The notes under the pieces were generated by a model, which worked only from the letters and a program-made list of their open reading frames with translations, made no database searches and was not told where the DNA came from. From Flavobacteriaceae bacterium (lineage in GTDB: Bacteria; Bacteroidota; Bacteroidia; Flavobacteriales; Flavobacteriaceae), in assembly GCA_014075215.1 (NCBI GenBank), contig CP046177.1, positions 868,001-932,000 on the forward strand: a stretch of 64,000 bases of DNA. Reading direction: 5' to 3'. Made by a program: the position numbers and the translations under genes. Positions 1 to 8,740 of this stretch are shown here, one piece after another. Position 1 is the first letter of the stretch; every line of letters begins with the position of its first letter.

Positions 1-278
1 ATATGGCTATGCGTTGTTTTTTGGCTTAATATTCCGCCTGTTGTCTTGTTGGGTCTTTCGCTGATGTACTGATAGTAATTTGTAATTTCTAAAGCTGTGA
101 TTTTGGTAATATTCAATAATCCTTTTTGCTCTAACCAGTTTAAGAACTCACATAAATAATTGTATCTTGATTTGCATCCTTTGGCATTGTAGCCCAATCT
201 TAAAAGGTATCTGTAAAAGCTTTCTGCCAGTTTTTGGTAATCTTCGTTTATGACTATGATGTTTTTCGGTCTGCCCAT
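1..278 (-). CDS. Tyrosine recombinase, N-terminal part (runs off the window)
   Basis: The frame is open on the minus strand from an ATG at 276-278 to the window edge, giving 92 codons that begin MGRPKNIIVI. Residues such as YYQYISERPNKTTGG align with the core-binding (SAM-like) domain of the catalytically complete recombinases at 5136-6041 and 17128-18048, which have RPNKRRKGG and RPNQRRGG at the same place. The catalytic domain lies outside the window. The gene follows the broken ATPase by 110 bp, in the same direction and order as in the module at 15491-18048. The family is well supported; integrity cannot be judged. Confidence 0.8.
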   Translation of the reverse strand, partial: MGRPKNIIVINEDYQKLAESFYRYLLRLGYNAKGCKSRYNYLCEFLNWLEQKGLLNITKITALEITNYYQYISERPNKTTGGILSQKTTHSH

Positions 279-388
279 ACACACTTACTTTTTGGAACAA
301 GGAACAATCCACCTAAAACACACCTTTACTTATTGATTAATAGTTATTTGTATTGTTCCATTATTGTTTCCTATTGTTCCCTTTTCCT

Positions 389-1747
389 TTATAGTTCATT
401 TATTTGGTTGGTTAAATCATCCTTTATATTGGCTCTGATTTTTGCGTAATTATCCCAATAATCTACTTTGTAACTTACTCTCCTTAAATTATTTGAGTAT
501 TTACTCGTGATATATTCCATTGCTCTTAACCGTCCAATATTTCTACTGCATTGGGCTTTACTGATGTTTAGCTCCTGCCGTATTTCTCTTTGGGTAAAGT
601 CTTGGTTTTGTTCTTTTAAATAGCTTTTTAATCGCTCAAAAAATTGCCTTAAACTTCCGTCCAGCTCGTCCACTTTTAAAACGATACTTTCAAAAAGGAT
701 ATCACAAGCCGTTTGTAAATCTGCTTTTTCCGTTATTAACCTGCCTTGTTTGTCTCGCTTTCTTTGGTACTGGTTGAGTAATGTTATTTGCCGTACAAAA
801 CTTTGGTAGAGTTCGTTTAATCGTCTTATTTTATGTGCCGTTTCGGGTAGTTTTATTTTGGTGGCATACGGATTGACTACATCATACGGCTGTAATAATC
901 GGATGCAATTTTGGGTAAATGCAACTATCTTTTTAGCTTCTTCTTTATCTATAATTCCCGATGCTTTTTGGTTTTGGTACTGGATTACTTTTAAGGTCTG
1001 TTCTCGGCTTTCATCTACTGCGATTAAAAAACTCCTGCTGATATTATCCTCATAGGTTTCGCCTTTGGTGGTACACGATAGCTAAGCTATTGGACCTCTT
1101 ACAATACGTTCGCCTCCTGTAATGCTTCCGTTTTTATCTTTTAAACTGGTGGATGTCCTTAGTATTTCATTGCTCTGTAATTCCCTTACTGCCAGTTGTG
1201 CATCTTCTTTTAAGCCGTCTAAATCTTCAAAACATACGAGCTTGTTTACAAAAAAATATTCGTCTTGATTGTAAAAACTGTTGTCCGTTACTCTGGTGTA
1301 TTTCTTTACATCTTCCGTTGGCATTAAATCGCTGATGATTTTGAGTAGTCGTGTCTTTCCACTTCCCGAACTGCCTTGTATTAAAGCGTGTAAGGTGTCA
1401 GGCATTTTGTAACTTGATACAATCACGAACAATAATATTCGGTTGTTTTCTTCTCCAACGATACCGCATTTCCCGATGAGCTTATTGAACTTTTGGATTA
1501 GGTTTTCAGATTTTAGGAACTCGATACATTTTGTTGCCGAAGCTGTGGGAACTTCTATTTTATTACTGCTATGGCTTTGCTTTTGGTGGATTTTCTTTTC
1601 TCGGTAAAACTCCAGTAATTCGGTAAGCTGTGATAAATCCTTTTCGATTAAGTCCTTTCTAAGCCCTAATTTTTCAGCTACTGTTTTGCAGGTTTTTTCC
1701 ACTTGATTAAACTCGTACAAGTCTAGTTTTAAAGTTATTCGGTTCAT
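389..1747 (-). pseudogene. P-loop ATPase of the mobile module, interrupted by an in-frame amber codon
   Basis: One frame runs from ATG 1747 to 389 (452 codons) with a single TAG at 1082-1084. The N-terminal part has Walker A GSSGSGKT (residues 125-132) and a Walker B-like VCFEDLDG. The part after the stop continues the homology (YEDN..R.F..AVDES) and ends in a winged-helix-like segment (DFTQREIRQELNISKAQCSR). The TAG falls where the homologue at 24583-26481 reads serine (GPIASLVATT). The start overlaps the upstream primase by 4 bp. The C-terminal half could only be made by readthrough. The likely role, with the primase, is replication or remodelling of the element's DNA; this is inference. 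Confidence 0.8.
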
Positions 1748-3072
1748 TTCATTTCGATTTGTAGGGTTATCTTTAAGCTGTCCATTTGATTGATGTTAAA
1801 GCCTTTTATTTGGTACTTGGCTTCATTGCCTTGGTATTTCAAGTTGTAAGGGTTGTTGGTATCAAGCCCTGTTTGCTTTGGCTGTTTTCCTTGGCTTTCT
1901 TGAACCAGTCTTTTTACTGCTTGGTTTTGTTCTTCTTCAGTAGGGATAAATAATTTAGGTGTAGGATATTGCTCTTTTTTCTTTTCAATTGATTTTTCAT
2001 TTGAAAATAAAAAATCGTATTCCTTTCGAGTGTTTACCAAGTGATTTAAAATATCTCCGCTATGTCCTTGCAATAGGCTGTTTACATCTTCATTTTCGGG
2101 AACTTGTACGTTTGATATGGTAATGCTTGGATAATCTGCTTTGAGCATTGGTGCATACTTTTCTACTGCTTTTGTTCCTGCTTGGTCGCCATTTAAAAAG
2201 AAGATGATTTCCTGTAATTCCTTTAGTTCTGCTATGGCTTTGGTGTGTTCCTCTCTTAGTCCGTTTGTGCCAAAAAGTGATAGTACTTCATAATGAGTTT
2301 TGATTTTATCCTGTTCTAAAAGCGTAGCGGTATCGATGATGCTTTCCGTTAAAATCAGTCGTCTTGTGGTGGGTTTTGGGTAGTTGGGATATAAACCTTG
2401 TCTTTCTCTTAAATAAAAGTGCCGTTGCTTTTTCTCGGATAGTGCACTTCTAAAATAGAGTGATACGATTTGATTTTGTTTGTTCTTTAATGCGAACACA
2501 ATACCCCATTTTCCAAAAGGTTTGTAAGCTGGGTTTCCTGTTCTTCCTTTTGTTCCCAAGTCCAGTAATAAACCGTATTTGATACAGCTTTTTATCAGTG
2601 CTTCATCCTTTCTTGTGCCGTGATGGAACTGACCAGAGTTGTAACCAACTTCCGTTTTTGTAAAATCCAAACACCTACTTTCTATATATTCCCTTGCTGG
2701 TTTTGAGTTGTGTATCGCATTCTTGAAGTAGGTAAACATTTTCGTGAGTACTGTTATTCGGGTTAGTTCTGCCGTTGGTTGCTTATGGGTTTCTGTATTT
2801 CCACTAATTAAAGATTGAGCTTTTAGTATGGCTTCCCTTTTGGTTAGACTTTCTTTGTGCATTATAAAATCAATGACATCTAAACTTTTTCCGTGGGTTT
2901 TGCAGTTGCTACTAAAACAATACGCAGTATGCGTTTTGTAATACACTTGCAGGCTTGGGGTTTTGTCGTTATGGAACGGACAGTTTAAACGAAGCTGTTT
3001 ATCGGGTTTTAAATGGTAGTAGTGCAGTACCGTTGCTAATGTGAGCTTGTTTTTGATTTCCGTTATTTCCAT
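1744..3072 (-). CDS. CHC2 zinc-finger / Toprim DNA primase-like protein
   Basis: 442 aa. A CHC2 zinc-binding domain is visible at the N-terminus (CPFH at 31-34, C52 and C57), followed by a Toprim-like region with ILTESIID and then FLNGDQAG. The first Asp of the Toprim DxD motif is Asn here, whereas the homologue at 24583 has LDADDAG, so primer synthesis may be weakened. The C-terminal segment (MDSLKITLQIEM) matches the N-terminal beta region that is part of the ATPase in the other modules, so the boundary with the ATPase looks like a split fusion protein. A promoter lies 43 bp upstream, divergent from the XRE gene. Confidence 0.85.
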   Translation of the reverse strand: MEITEIKNKLTLATVLHYYHLKPDKQLRLNCPFHNDKTPSLQVYYKTHTAYCFSSNCKTHGKSLDVIDFIMHKESLTKREAILKAQSLISGNTETHKQPTAELTRITVLTKMFTYFKNAIHNSKPAREYIESRCLDFTKTEVGYNSGQFHHGTRKDEALIKSCIKYGLLLDLGTKGRTGNPAYKPFGKWGIVFALKNKQNQIVSLYFRSALSEKKQRHFYLRERQGLYPNYPKPTTRRLILTESIIDTATLLEQDKIKTHYEVLSLFGTNGLREEHTKAIAELKELQEIIFFLNGDQAGTKAVEKYAPMLKADYPSITISNVQVPENEDVNSLLQGHSGDILNHLVNTRKEYDFLFSNEKSIEKKKEQYPTPKLFIPTEEEQNQAVKRLVQESQGKQPKQTGLDTNNPYNLKYQGNEAKYQIKGFNINQMDSLKITLQIEMK

Positions 3073-3114
3073 TGAGAAAAAAGTTTAAAAATAATTTTGA
3101 CAACTGTTTAGGTG

Positions 3115-3144
3115 CAAAGATACCCTTTTAGTTTTATTTTACAA
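3115..3144 (-). promoter_or_regulatory. Promoter of the primase-ATPase operon
   Basis: On the minus strand a -7 element TATCTTTG (3122-3115) is preceded at 19 bp by TTG (3144-3142). This fits the Bacteroidota consensus TTG-N19-21-TAnnTTTG. It faces the XRE promoter at 3157-3187, so the XRE protein could control both. Confidence 0.55.
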
Positions 3145-3156
3145 ACTTTTCTGTTT

Positions 3157-3187
3157 TTGAATAACTGATTTAGTTTCTATATCTTTG
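3157..3187 (+). promoter_or_regulatory. Promoter of the XRE regulator
   Basis: TTG at 3157-3159, a 20-bp spacer, then TATCTTTG at 3180-3187, matching the Bacteroidota sigma-A consensus. The ATG of the XRE gene is 47 bp downstream. Confidence 0.55.
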
Positions 3188-3234
3188 TGTTTTAGTAATA
3201 GAATAGGTTTTAAACCCTTATACAGTTTCTTTTT

Positions 3235-3561
3235 ATGGATTTTGGAAGTATAGTAGTAGAGCTTAGAAAAAAGCAAGGCATTTCTCAAACAGACTTAGCC
3301 AGTCAGTTGGGTATTCATAAAAATGTACTCGGAAGATACGAACGTAACGAAGTGTTGCCCTCTGTTGAGATTGCTCGTAAAATTGCGGATTTACTGGATG
3401 TAAGCCTTGATTATCTTACAGGAAAGGCAGACGTACAAATGGATAAAACCACTCGGGAACGCATTTTGGAAGTCTCTAAATTTACCGAGGATGATAAACT
3501 ACATATTTTTTCTGTCATTGATGCGTTTATCGCTAAAAGGAAAATACAGAGTATTTTGTAA
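3235..3561 (+). CDS. XRE-family transcriptional regulator
   Basis: 108 aa with a Cro/C1-type helix-turn-helix over about residues 5-60 (GISQTDLASQLG, then VLGRYERNEVLPS). The C-terminal tail has DDKLHIFSVIDAFIAKRK, which recurs in the regulator at 23450-23797 and in the remnant at 21598-21722. It is divergent from the primase-ATPase operon and probably represses it and itself. It converges on the immunity gene at 3596 with a hairpin terminator between them. Confidence 0.9.
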   Translation: MDFGSIVVELRKKQGISQTDLASQLGIHKNVLGRYERNEVLPSVEIARKIADLLDVSLDYLTGKADVQMDKTTRERILEVSKFTEDDKLHIFSVIDAFIAKRKIQSIL

Positions 3562-3565
3562 ATGA

Positions 3566-3592
3566 AAAAAGCCACTCAATGAGTGACTTTTT
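3566..3592. terminator. Bidirectional hairpin terminator
   Basis: AAAAAG and CTTTTT flank an inner stem CACTC/GAGTG with loop AAT, giving A-runs and T-runs on both sides. It lies between two convergent stop codons (3561 and 3596). Confidence 0.7.
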
Positions 3593-3595
3593 AAA

Positions 3596-4051
3596 TTATT
3601 TGAGCTTATAAAATCGGACTATATTATCATCTTCATTTATTAAGTAATCTCCAATAGCAGTTACATCTATTCTATCATTTTCATCCTTTGTTATGACCCC
3701 ATCCGAATAGCTTAACTTTTGATGAAACGGAAGCCCGTAATATTCCAATAAACTTATGTCTTCAATTAGCTTTGACCTGTCATAATTTAAATTCCCTTCT
3801 GACTTATAAATTTCAAGTTCTTGGATGTCTCCGTTTGTGTCGTAAATAGCTTTGCTTCTCAATAAGTACTCCACATTCCCAAGTTTGAGAATTGACTCAT
3901 CAGAATAATTGTAATCATCACTCTCGATTTCTATTCCAGTCAATATCTCCACAACTGTTGTTTTGTTTTGAACCTTACAGCTTGTAGAAATAAGTATTGC
4001 AACAAAAAAGAACAACACTTTAGTTAATTTTTTTGGTCGTTGGAAATTCAT
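3596..4051 (-). CDS. Putative immunity lipoprotein for the adjacent RHS toxin
   Basis: About 151 aa from the ATG at 4051; an alternative start at 4069 would add six residues and lengthen the overlap with the toxin gene. The N-terminus is basic, then hydrophobic, with a lipobox ending STSC, so it should be an exported lipoprotein. The rest is an acidic domain of no recognised family. It lies directly downstream of the toxin gene and overlaps its end by about 32 bp, the usual place for an immunity gene. A periplasmic location fits the predicted cell-wall target of the toxin. Function is inferred from position and signal only. Confidence 0.6.
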   Translation of the reverse strand: MNFQRPKKLTKVLFFFVAILISTSCKVQNKTTVVEILTGIEIESDDYNYSDESILKLGNVEYLLRSKAIYDTNGDIQELEIYKSEGNLNYDRSKLIEDISLLEYYGLPFHQKLSYSDGVITKDENDRIDVTAIGDYLINEDDNIVRFYKLK

Positions 4052-5015
4052 TGCCTTCTCTTTTTTCAATTACTACTCTTATATGTCCTGGATTCGTTTG
4101 ACTCTTATTGGCTTGACCTTGGATAGTATTCAAAATATTATTTGAGTACGTATTAGACTGATTAGAGCTTGAGTTACCTGGGTTACAAACTCCAAAACAA
4201 CCTTCCGAAGCTGCAACTCTATTCTTTCCATTTTTGTCATAATTTCCACCTACGTGTATCATAACACCAGCAGCTACATCTGCCTTATTTCTATACCCCA
4301 TATTTACAGATGTTTGGTTTGGTTCTGCGTGAACCACCTCTGAACCGTATTGGGTAAGTTTTAAAGCTTCTGTTCCATTACCTTGTGGATATCCATTCGG
4401 CATCACTTTACCCGTGAAATGATTTACGTCTCCGTCTTTAGGTTCAAATGCTACATTAGAAGCTGTTGAATTTCCTTGCTCTACTGTCCAAGCATCCCTT
4501 GTAATTGAAAATTCCATCTTAAAATTAGCGTCTTCTGTGTCTGTAACTACAACTTTATATAAATCTGCCTGAGTTGTCGCTCCACCACTATAACCTAATA
4601 CTCTTTGTTCTGCGGTTTGACCAGTTTTTTGTTTCGTTATGGTAACAATTGGGTAATCTAATGCCCCATCTGGGTCAATACGATTAATTGGGTTGTTCTG
4701 TACAAAATTATATGGTGATACCCAACTTCTCTCCTCCGCTAATGGGTCAACAACATTAAACCTTCCGATAGAAGCATCATAATGTCTCCATTTATATTCG
4801 TACATGTTATAACCTAAATCTTCTGTTAATTCTTGACCTTGGTATTTCCAATCATGTTCTGTTCCATTAACCACGTTATTATATCCTTTATGTTTCAATC
4901 CAAAGAGGAAATAACTACGTCTTTTTAAATCACTTTTCTTTGAGGTCAATGTTTTTTTATTCCAAACTAATTTTAGTTCAGTACTTTGATGATATTTTAA
5001 TTTTAAACAGCCCAA
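4020..5015 (-). CDS. Orphan RHS protein with a predicted L,D-transpeptidase-like toxin tip
   Basis: 331 aa starting at TTG in the 'MGCLKLKYHQ' leader of short bacteroidotal RHS proteins. Residues up to RSYFLFGL are identical to the protein at 13080; an RHS-type end follows (YMYEYKWRHYDASIGRFNVVDPLAE ... NNPINRIDPDG, given here in pieces). The tip beyond is unique. It holds IHVGG, then 15 residues after His a SEGCFG, close to the H-x(14-17)-[ST]-x-G-C signature of YkuD-type L,D-transpeptidases and of Tlde1-like antibacterial effectors. The likely target is peptidoglycan. No secretion signal is present. The family call is motif-level only. Confidence 0.7.
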   Translation of the reverse strand: MGCLKLKYHQSTELKLVWNKKTLTSKKSDLKRRSYFLFGLKHKGYNNVVNGTEHDWKYQGQELTEDLGYNMYEYKWRHYDASIGRFNVVDPLAEERSWVSPYNFVQNNPINRIDPDGALDYPIVTITKQKTGQTAEQRVLGYSGGATTQADLYKVVVTDTEDANFKMEFSITRDAWTVEQGNSTASNVAFEPKDGDVNHFTGKVMPNGYPQGNGTEALKLTQYGSEVVHAEPNQTSVNMGYRNKADVAAGVMIHVGGNYDKNGKNRVAASEGCFGVCNPGNSSSNQSNTYSNNILNTIQGQANKSQTNPGHIRVVIEKREGNEFPTTKKIN

Positions 5016-5135
5016 ATTTTTTATAAAAAAGTGAAGTTCAAAAATAAGTAAAGTATGGCTAATAATAATAAAAAATACTGTAAAATTAGTTTGGTTCTGC
5101 TACCCTTTAGGTTTTTAGTTCGCTAATTGATAAGA

Positions 5136-6041
5136 TTATCGGTTTACGATATGTGTATAAATCTGCGTACTTTCTAGTGAAGAATGCCCCAAGAACTGTG
5201 CAATATTTTCAATACTAACACCATTTTGAAGTAGTTGTGTAGCGATACTATGGCGTAAAATATGAAAGGTTAATCTTTTGCTTTGTATGACTTTATTTGG
5301 CGTGATTTTCTGTAAATCTTTAAGACTGTTTGTAAGCCCACAAGAACTATGAATAAAGAGTTTTCGGTGTGTTATTTTTTGCAGGTTTCTAAAATTGTAA
5401 ACGTAGTTTTCCAGTACTTTATAAACCCCTGTACTTAATGGGATGATGCGGTCTTTATAATTTTTTCCTTGTCTTATAAAAAGCGTTTTAGTATCAAAAT
5501 TAATGTCCGTTACTTCAAGGTTCATCCCCTCGGTTCTGCGTATGCCACAACCATAAAACAAAGCAAAAATAAGTTTTAATTGTTCCTGCTTTTTCTCTCT
5601 TTTTTCAAAATGATATTTGGGGTATGTTTTTGAGATATTGTTTTGCAATTCCTTTATTTCTTCTTTGGTAAAAGGGTGTATATTGTTTACTCTTTCCTGC
5701 TTGTCCTGTTCAATTCTGTAATTTGTTGGGTTGGGTGCGGTGTGCATTCCTATTTGATGCATAAACTCCATCAGCTTGTCTATGGCATCAAAAGTTTTGT
5801 TGAGATGTGCAGTACTCAACCCGCCTTTTCTTCGCTTGTTTGGGCGTATTTGTAAGTAATTAAAATAAGTAGTAATGTGCTTTGCAGTCAGCTTGTTTAT
5901 TTGGCTCACGCCCTGCGTGTCAAGCCAATTAAAAAAATCCCTTACACTAAAATTATAGTTGTAAACAATGGAATGTGAAAAGCCCAAAGTAGCCAACCAC
6001 TCTTTATATTCTTGGTTAATAATTGTTAGGTTTTCGCTCAA
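5136..6041 (-). CDS. Tyrosine recombinase with complete catalytic set (E2 left arm)
   Basis: 301 aa. The N-terminal core-binding domain is followed by a catalytic domain in which the expected residues are visible: Arg in GCGIRRTEG, Lys in RQGKNYKDR, HILRHS (His-x-x-Arg), LGHSS, and the nucleophile Tyr in TQIYTHI. It is XerC/D-like in size. It starts within the end of the second recombinase (4-bp overlap at 6038-6041), so the pair is probably translated together. The inferred role is strand exchange for movement or rearrangement of the module. The protein is identical to that at 12054-12959. Confidence 0.92.
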   Translation of the reverse strand: MSENLTIINQEYKEWLATLGFSHSIVYNYNFSVRDFFNWLDTQGVSQINKLTAKHITTYFNYLQIRPNKRRKGGLSTAHLNKTFDAIDKLMEFMHQIGMHTAPNPTNYRIEQDKQERVNNIHPFTKEEIKELQNNISKTYPKYHFEKREKKQEQLKLIFALFYGCGIRRTEGMNLEVTDINFDTKTLFIRQGKNYKDRIIPLSTGVYKVLENYVYNFRNLQKITHRKLFIHSSCGLTNSLKDLQKITPNKVIQSKRLTFHILRHSIATQLLQNGVSIENIAQFLGHSSLESTQIYTHIVNR

Positions 6042-6976
6042 AATGGATGATGTTTTGCAATGTCATCAGTTAGGCTTTCCAAATCGTTTACCTTATAACT
6101 TTCGGTGCTAGATATGTAGCGATGTCCTGCTAAATATTGTGCTTTTCGCAATCCCTCATTTTTTATCCAATTTGTAATAACCGAAGCTCGTAACTGCTTA
6201 AAATTTAAAAAATTACTGTCTATTTTCTTAACCTGTTTAGCAAGGTATTGCACCACTCCTCGAAAATCTTGAATATTGTTTTTTTCATTGGAAATAGGGT
6301 AAGACAAAAAAAGCTGTTCAGTTTCTTGATTATATAAGTTTGCTATTTTAGGTCTTATTTGCTGTGTATAATTGATTAAAACACCTATTTGTGTAGCATT
6401 TAAAACAATGGTTCTGCCATTACTTTTTTTTGCTTTTTGTATTTTTAAAGTGGCTTTGTTTAGGTCTAAATCGGTAAGTTTTATTTTTTTTAATTCTTTG
6501 GTTAGCAAACCTTGATACACAAGCATCCCCAACATACAATAGTTTCTTTCTCTGCATAAAAGAGAGCGTTCTCGGTCGTTTTCTCCTACGTATTTATTGT
6601 AGTTGAAATTCCTAATAAAGTTGTGGTAAAAATTATCGTTTAGCTGTTCCAGTTCTGCAAAAGAATAGATATTGTAAAGTGTTTTTTTTCTTGCTCCTCT
6701 TATTTTTAAAAAGTTAGTGGGGTTGGTCGCTATTAAATCATTTTGCTGTAAAAAAGTAAAATAATGCCTTAAAGCTGTTAAATCTCCTTTACGTCTGCTG
6801 TTGGTTTGGTGAAGATTTTTTTTAAGATAGGACAAGTACTCCAAAACATCTTTTTTAGTAGTATTAATGTCTTCCTTTGTAAACCATTTTAAAAAATCAG
6901 CTACGCTTTTGGTGTATTTTTTTTGCGTGATTTCTGCGTGGTTTTTGGTTTGTAAATAGTTAATAAAATCTTGCAT
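6038..6976 (-). CDS. Tyrosine recombinase paralogue lacking Arg I and His II (E2 left arm)
   Basis: 312 aa with a recombinase fold signature at the C-terminus (AGHRYISSTESY keeps His III and Tyr). The first catalytic Arg is missing (YQGLLTKEL where GLRxxEL is expected) and the His-x-x-Arg box reads KQLR. The same two losses occur in the second recombinase of module E3 (18065-18955), so this looks like a conserved partner subunit and not random decay. It lies between the ATPase and the complete recombinase. A heteromeric recombinase like TnpA/TnpB of Tn554 is one possible analogy. Activity is unknown. Confidence 0.85.
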   Translation of the reverse strand: MQDFINYLQTKNHAEITQKKYTKSVADFLKWFTKEDINTTKKDVLEYLSYLKKNLHQTNSRRKGDLTALRHYFTFLQQNDLIATNPTNFLKIRGARKKTLYNIYSFAELEQLNDNFYHNFIRNFNYNKYVGENDRERSLLCRERNYCMLGMLVYQGLLTKELKKIKLTDLDLNKATLKIQKAKKSNGRTIVLNATQIGVLINYTQQIRPKIANLYNQETEQLFLSYPISNEKNNIQDFRGVVQYLAKQVKKIDSNFLNFKQLRASVITNWIKNEGLRKAQYLAGHRYISSTESYKVNDLESLTDDIAKHHPF

Positions 6977-7018
6977 TGTTCAAAAAATAAAATTTAGTGT
7001 CGTCTTACTTCTAAAGGC

Positions 7019-8617
7019 TTATGATTGTTGAGTTTTAGAGTTAGACACTTCCTTTTGACTAACTGGCTTACTGTTTTGCTTTTCGTGTTCTTTTTGATGC
7101 TCTTTTTTTATTTTTTCAAGTGTATATTTTAAGTCTTTTTCAATGCGGTTTTGTACATCTGTTTGATTGCCAAATTGTGTAATTTTGTAAACAAAACCCT
7201 CACGGTGTTTGTTTCCACCAACCACTTGAACATAAGCATACAATTTGAGTTCTTGCAGGTATCGGTTTAAAGTTCTTGGATGAATTGGTTTTGCTTTTCT
7301 AATATCCAAAGCTGTAAATTGAGTTGTTTTGGCTTCTGCCAAAAAATCAGTTAGCCAATGATAAAATCCTCTTGCTGTTGTGCTTAATTCATCCGCTCTA
7401 CGGAACAAAGAATTTTTAAGATATTTAAAAGCTAATGCTATATCGTTTGGGTGGGTCTTTACAAAAATTTCTCCTGTTGTTTTATCAACTGTTTGCTCTC
7501 TTTGGAACTGAAAAAAATAGGTAATAACTTCAATAAAATTGAGCAATAACAATAATGATTTTCTTGGGTGATTTACGTCTTTTGGAAGTTCAATCAATGT
7601 AGCAAAAGGGTTTGTAATTGATACATTTTGAAGTGTTGCAATTACGTTTTTTAGTTTTGTTTGTGTGGTTTTGATTTCATCCGTTTTTATAAGTCCTGCT
7701 TTGCACTTTTTTTGATATTCCATAATAGCAATATCTTGGCTTTGGCTATGGTTTAAATGGAGCATCAAAAAAGGCAAACTCAAACTTTCATAATTTTTAT
7801 CAGAATAAGCACAAGCCAGTAAACAAAGATTTCCAGTAACTTCAAAAGTAGTGCTGTGTAGCATTCCGTCTTTGTCTTTGGTGGCTCTAGTTTTTACTAA
7901 TTTTCCTTGTGTTTGCAGAGTTGCCAAAGGCGATAACATTTGTGTAGTCCATTCTAAATCCTCAATTAAAAGGGCTTTGTTTTGAAGTTCGTAAGAGTTG
8001 AAATAATACAAGGCGTTTGCAGATATTTGTGTATGAAAACTAAAAGAATTATTGGGCATACATTCACTTAATTTTTGTAAAATATAGCTTTTACCAATAC
8101 CACTTTTTGCCAAACACAAAACAGAAAATGGATTGCTATATTTATAGGAAGCCAAAGCAAGAAACAAAATAACGGCGTTTTCATCCTCGCCAATGATACC
8201 AGTTGTATTTAAACCTTTTATAAGTTGTGAAAGCAAGTTTTTACTTTTTAGTATTTTCAATGCTTCTTTTTTATCGTCTGCGGATACTTCAAAATTTTCT
8301 TTTGATTTTTTTCCTGTATATCGTAAAGAGTGCAATAGGTAATTCTCTAATTGTAGAATAAGGCTGTGTAAAGTTTTAGAAACCTCCAACATTTTAAGTT
8401 CCCATTTGTCGCAAAGTGTACGGATTAATTTATCGGTTTGGTGGTCGTTGTACAGGTCAAGTGTGCTTCTAAATGACGGATAATTTTTGTGGGTAATTCG
8501 CAAAGTGCAAACCATTCTTTCTACTTGTTGCAAATCTACGCCACCCAAAATATCAATGCTTAAAAAAGCATCATTAAAAGTGATAAAATTTGTGTTGTGT
8601 AGGGTTAAGTTTTCCAT
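7019..8617 (-). CDS. P-loop ATPase of the mobile module (E2 left arm)
   Basis: 532 aa. The N-terminal beta region (IDILGGVDLQQVERMVCTLR) is shared with the ATPases of the other modules. Walker A is AKSGIGKS (170-177), Walker B is ALLIEDLEW (about 215-223), and a winged-helix-like segment near the C-terminus (TALDIRKAKPIHPRTLNRY) may bind DNA. The tail is Lys/Gln/Ser-rich. It is the first gene of an apparent operon with the two recombinases. It differs from the copy at 9478-11076 at residue 94 (Leu versus Arg). No primase accompanies it. The role in transposition or replication is inferred. Confidence 0.85.
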   Translation of the reverse strand: MENLTLHNTNFITFNDAFLSIDILGGVDLQQVERMVCTLRITHKNYPSFRSTLDLYNDHQTDKLIRTLCDKWELKMLEVSKTLHSLILQLENYLLHSLRYTGKKSKENFEVSADDKKEALKILKSKNLLSQLIKGLNTTGIIGEDENAVILFLALASYKYSNPFSVLCLAKSGIGKSYILQKLSECMPNNSFSFHTQISANALYYFNSYELQNKALLIEDLEWTTQMLSPLATLQTQGKLVKTRATKDKDGMLHSTTFEVTGNLCLLACAYSDKNYESLSLPFLMLHLNHSQSQDIAIMEYQKKCKAGLIKTDEIKTTQTKLKNVIATLQNVSITNPFATLIELPKDVNHPRKSLLLLLNFIEVITYFFQFQREQTVDKTTGEIFVKTHPNDIALAFKYLKNSLFRRADELSTTARGFYHWLTDFLAEAKTTQFTALDIRKAKPIHPRTLNRYLQELKLYAYVQVVGGNKHREGFVYKITQFGNQTDVQNRIEKDLKYTLEKIKKEHQKEHEKQNSKPVSQKEVSNSKTQQS

Positions 8618-8740
8618 TGTAATAGGTTTAAATTTAAATTCAAATTTCTAAAGAAATTACGAAAAACAAAGGAATAGATATAAACAAAAATGAAAGAAGA
8701 AAAGCCCCATTCCGCCCTCATTTCAGGGGTTTTTGTGGGG

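Larger units (their letters stand above)
4903..8740 (-). repeat. Left arm of a 3.84-kb near-perfect inverted repeat (module E2)
   Basis: Every position p in this arm pairs with 18095 minus p in 9355-13192. The outer end lies inside the orphan RHS gene, just after the codons for YFLF; the inner end follows TTTTTGTGGGG. The only mismatch found in the coding parts is 8337/9758 (Leu versus Arg in the ATPase). The arm holds an ATPase, two tyrosine recombinases and the RHS leader. Confidence 0.95.
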
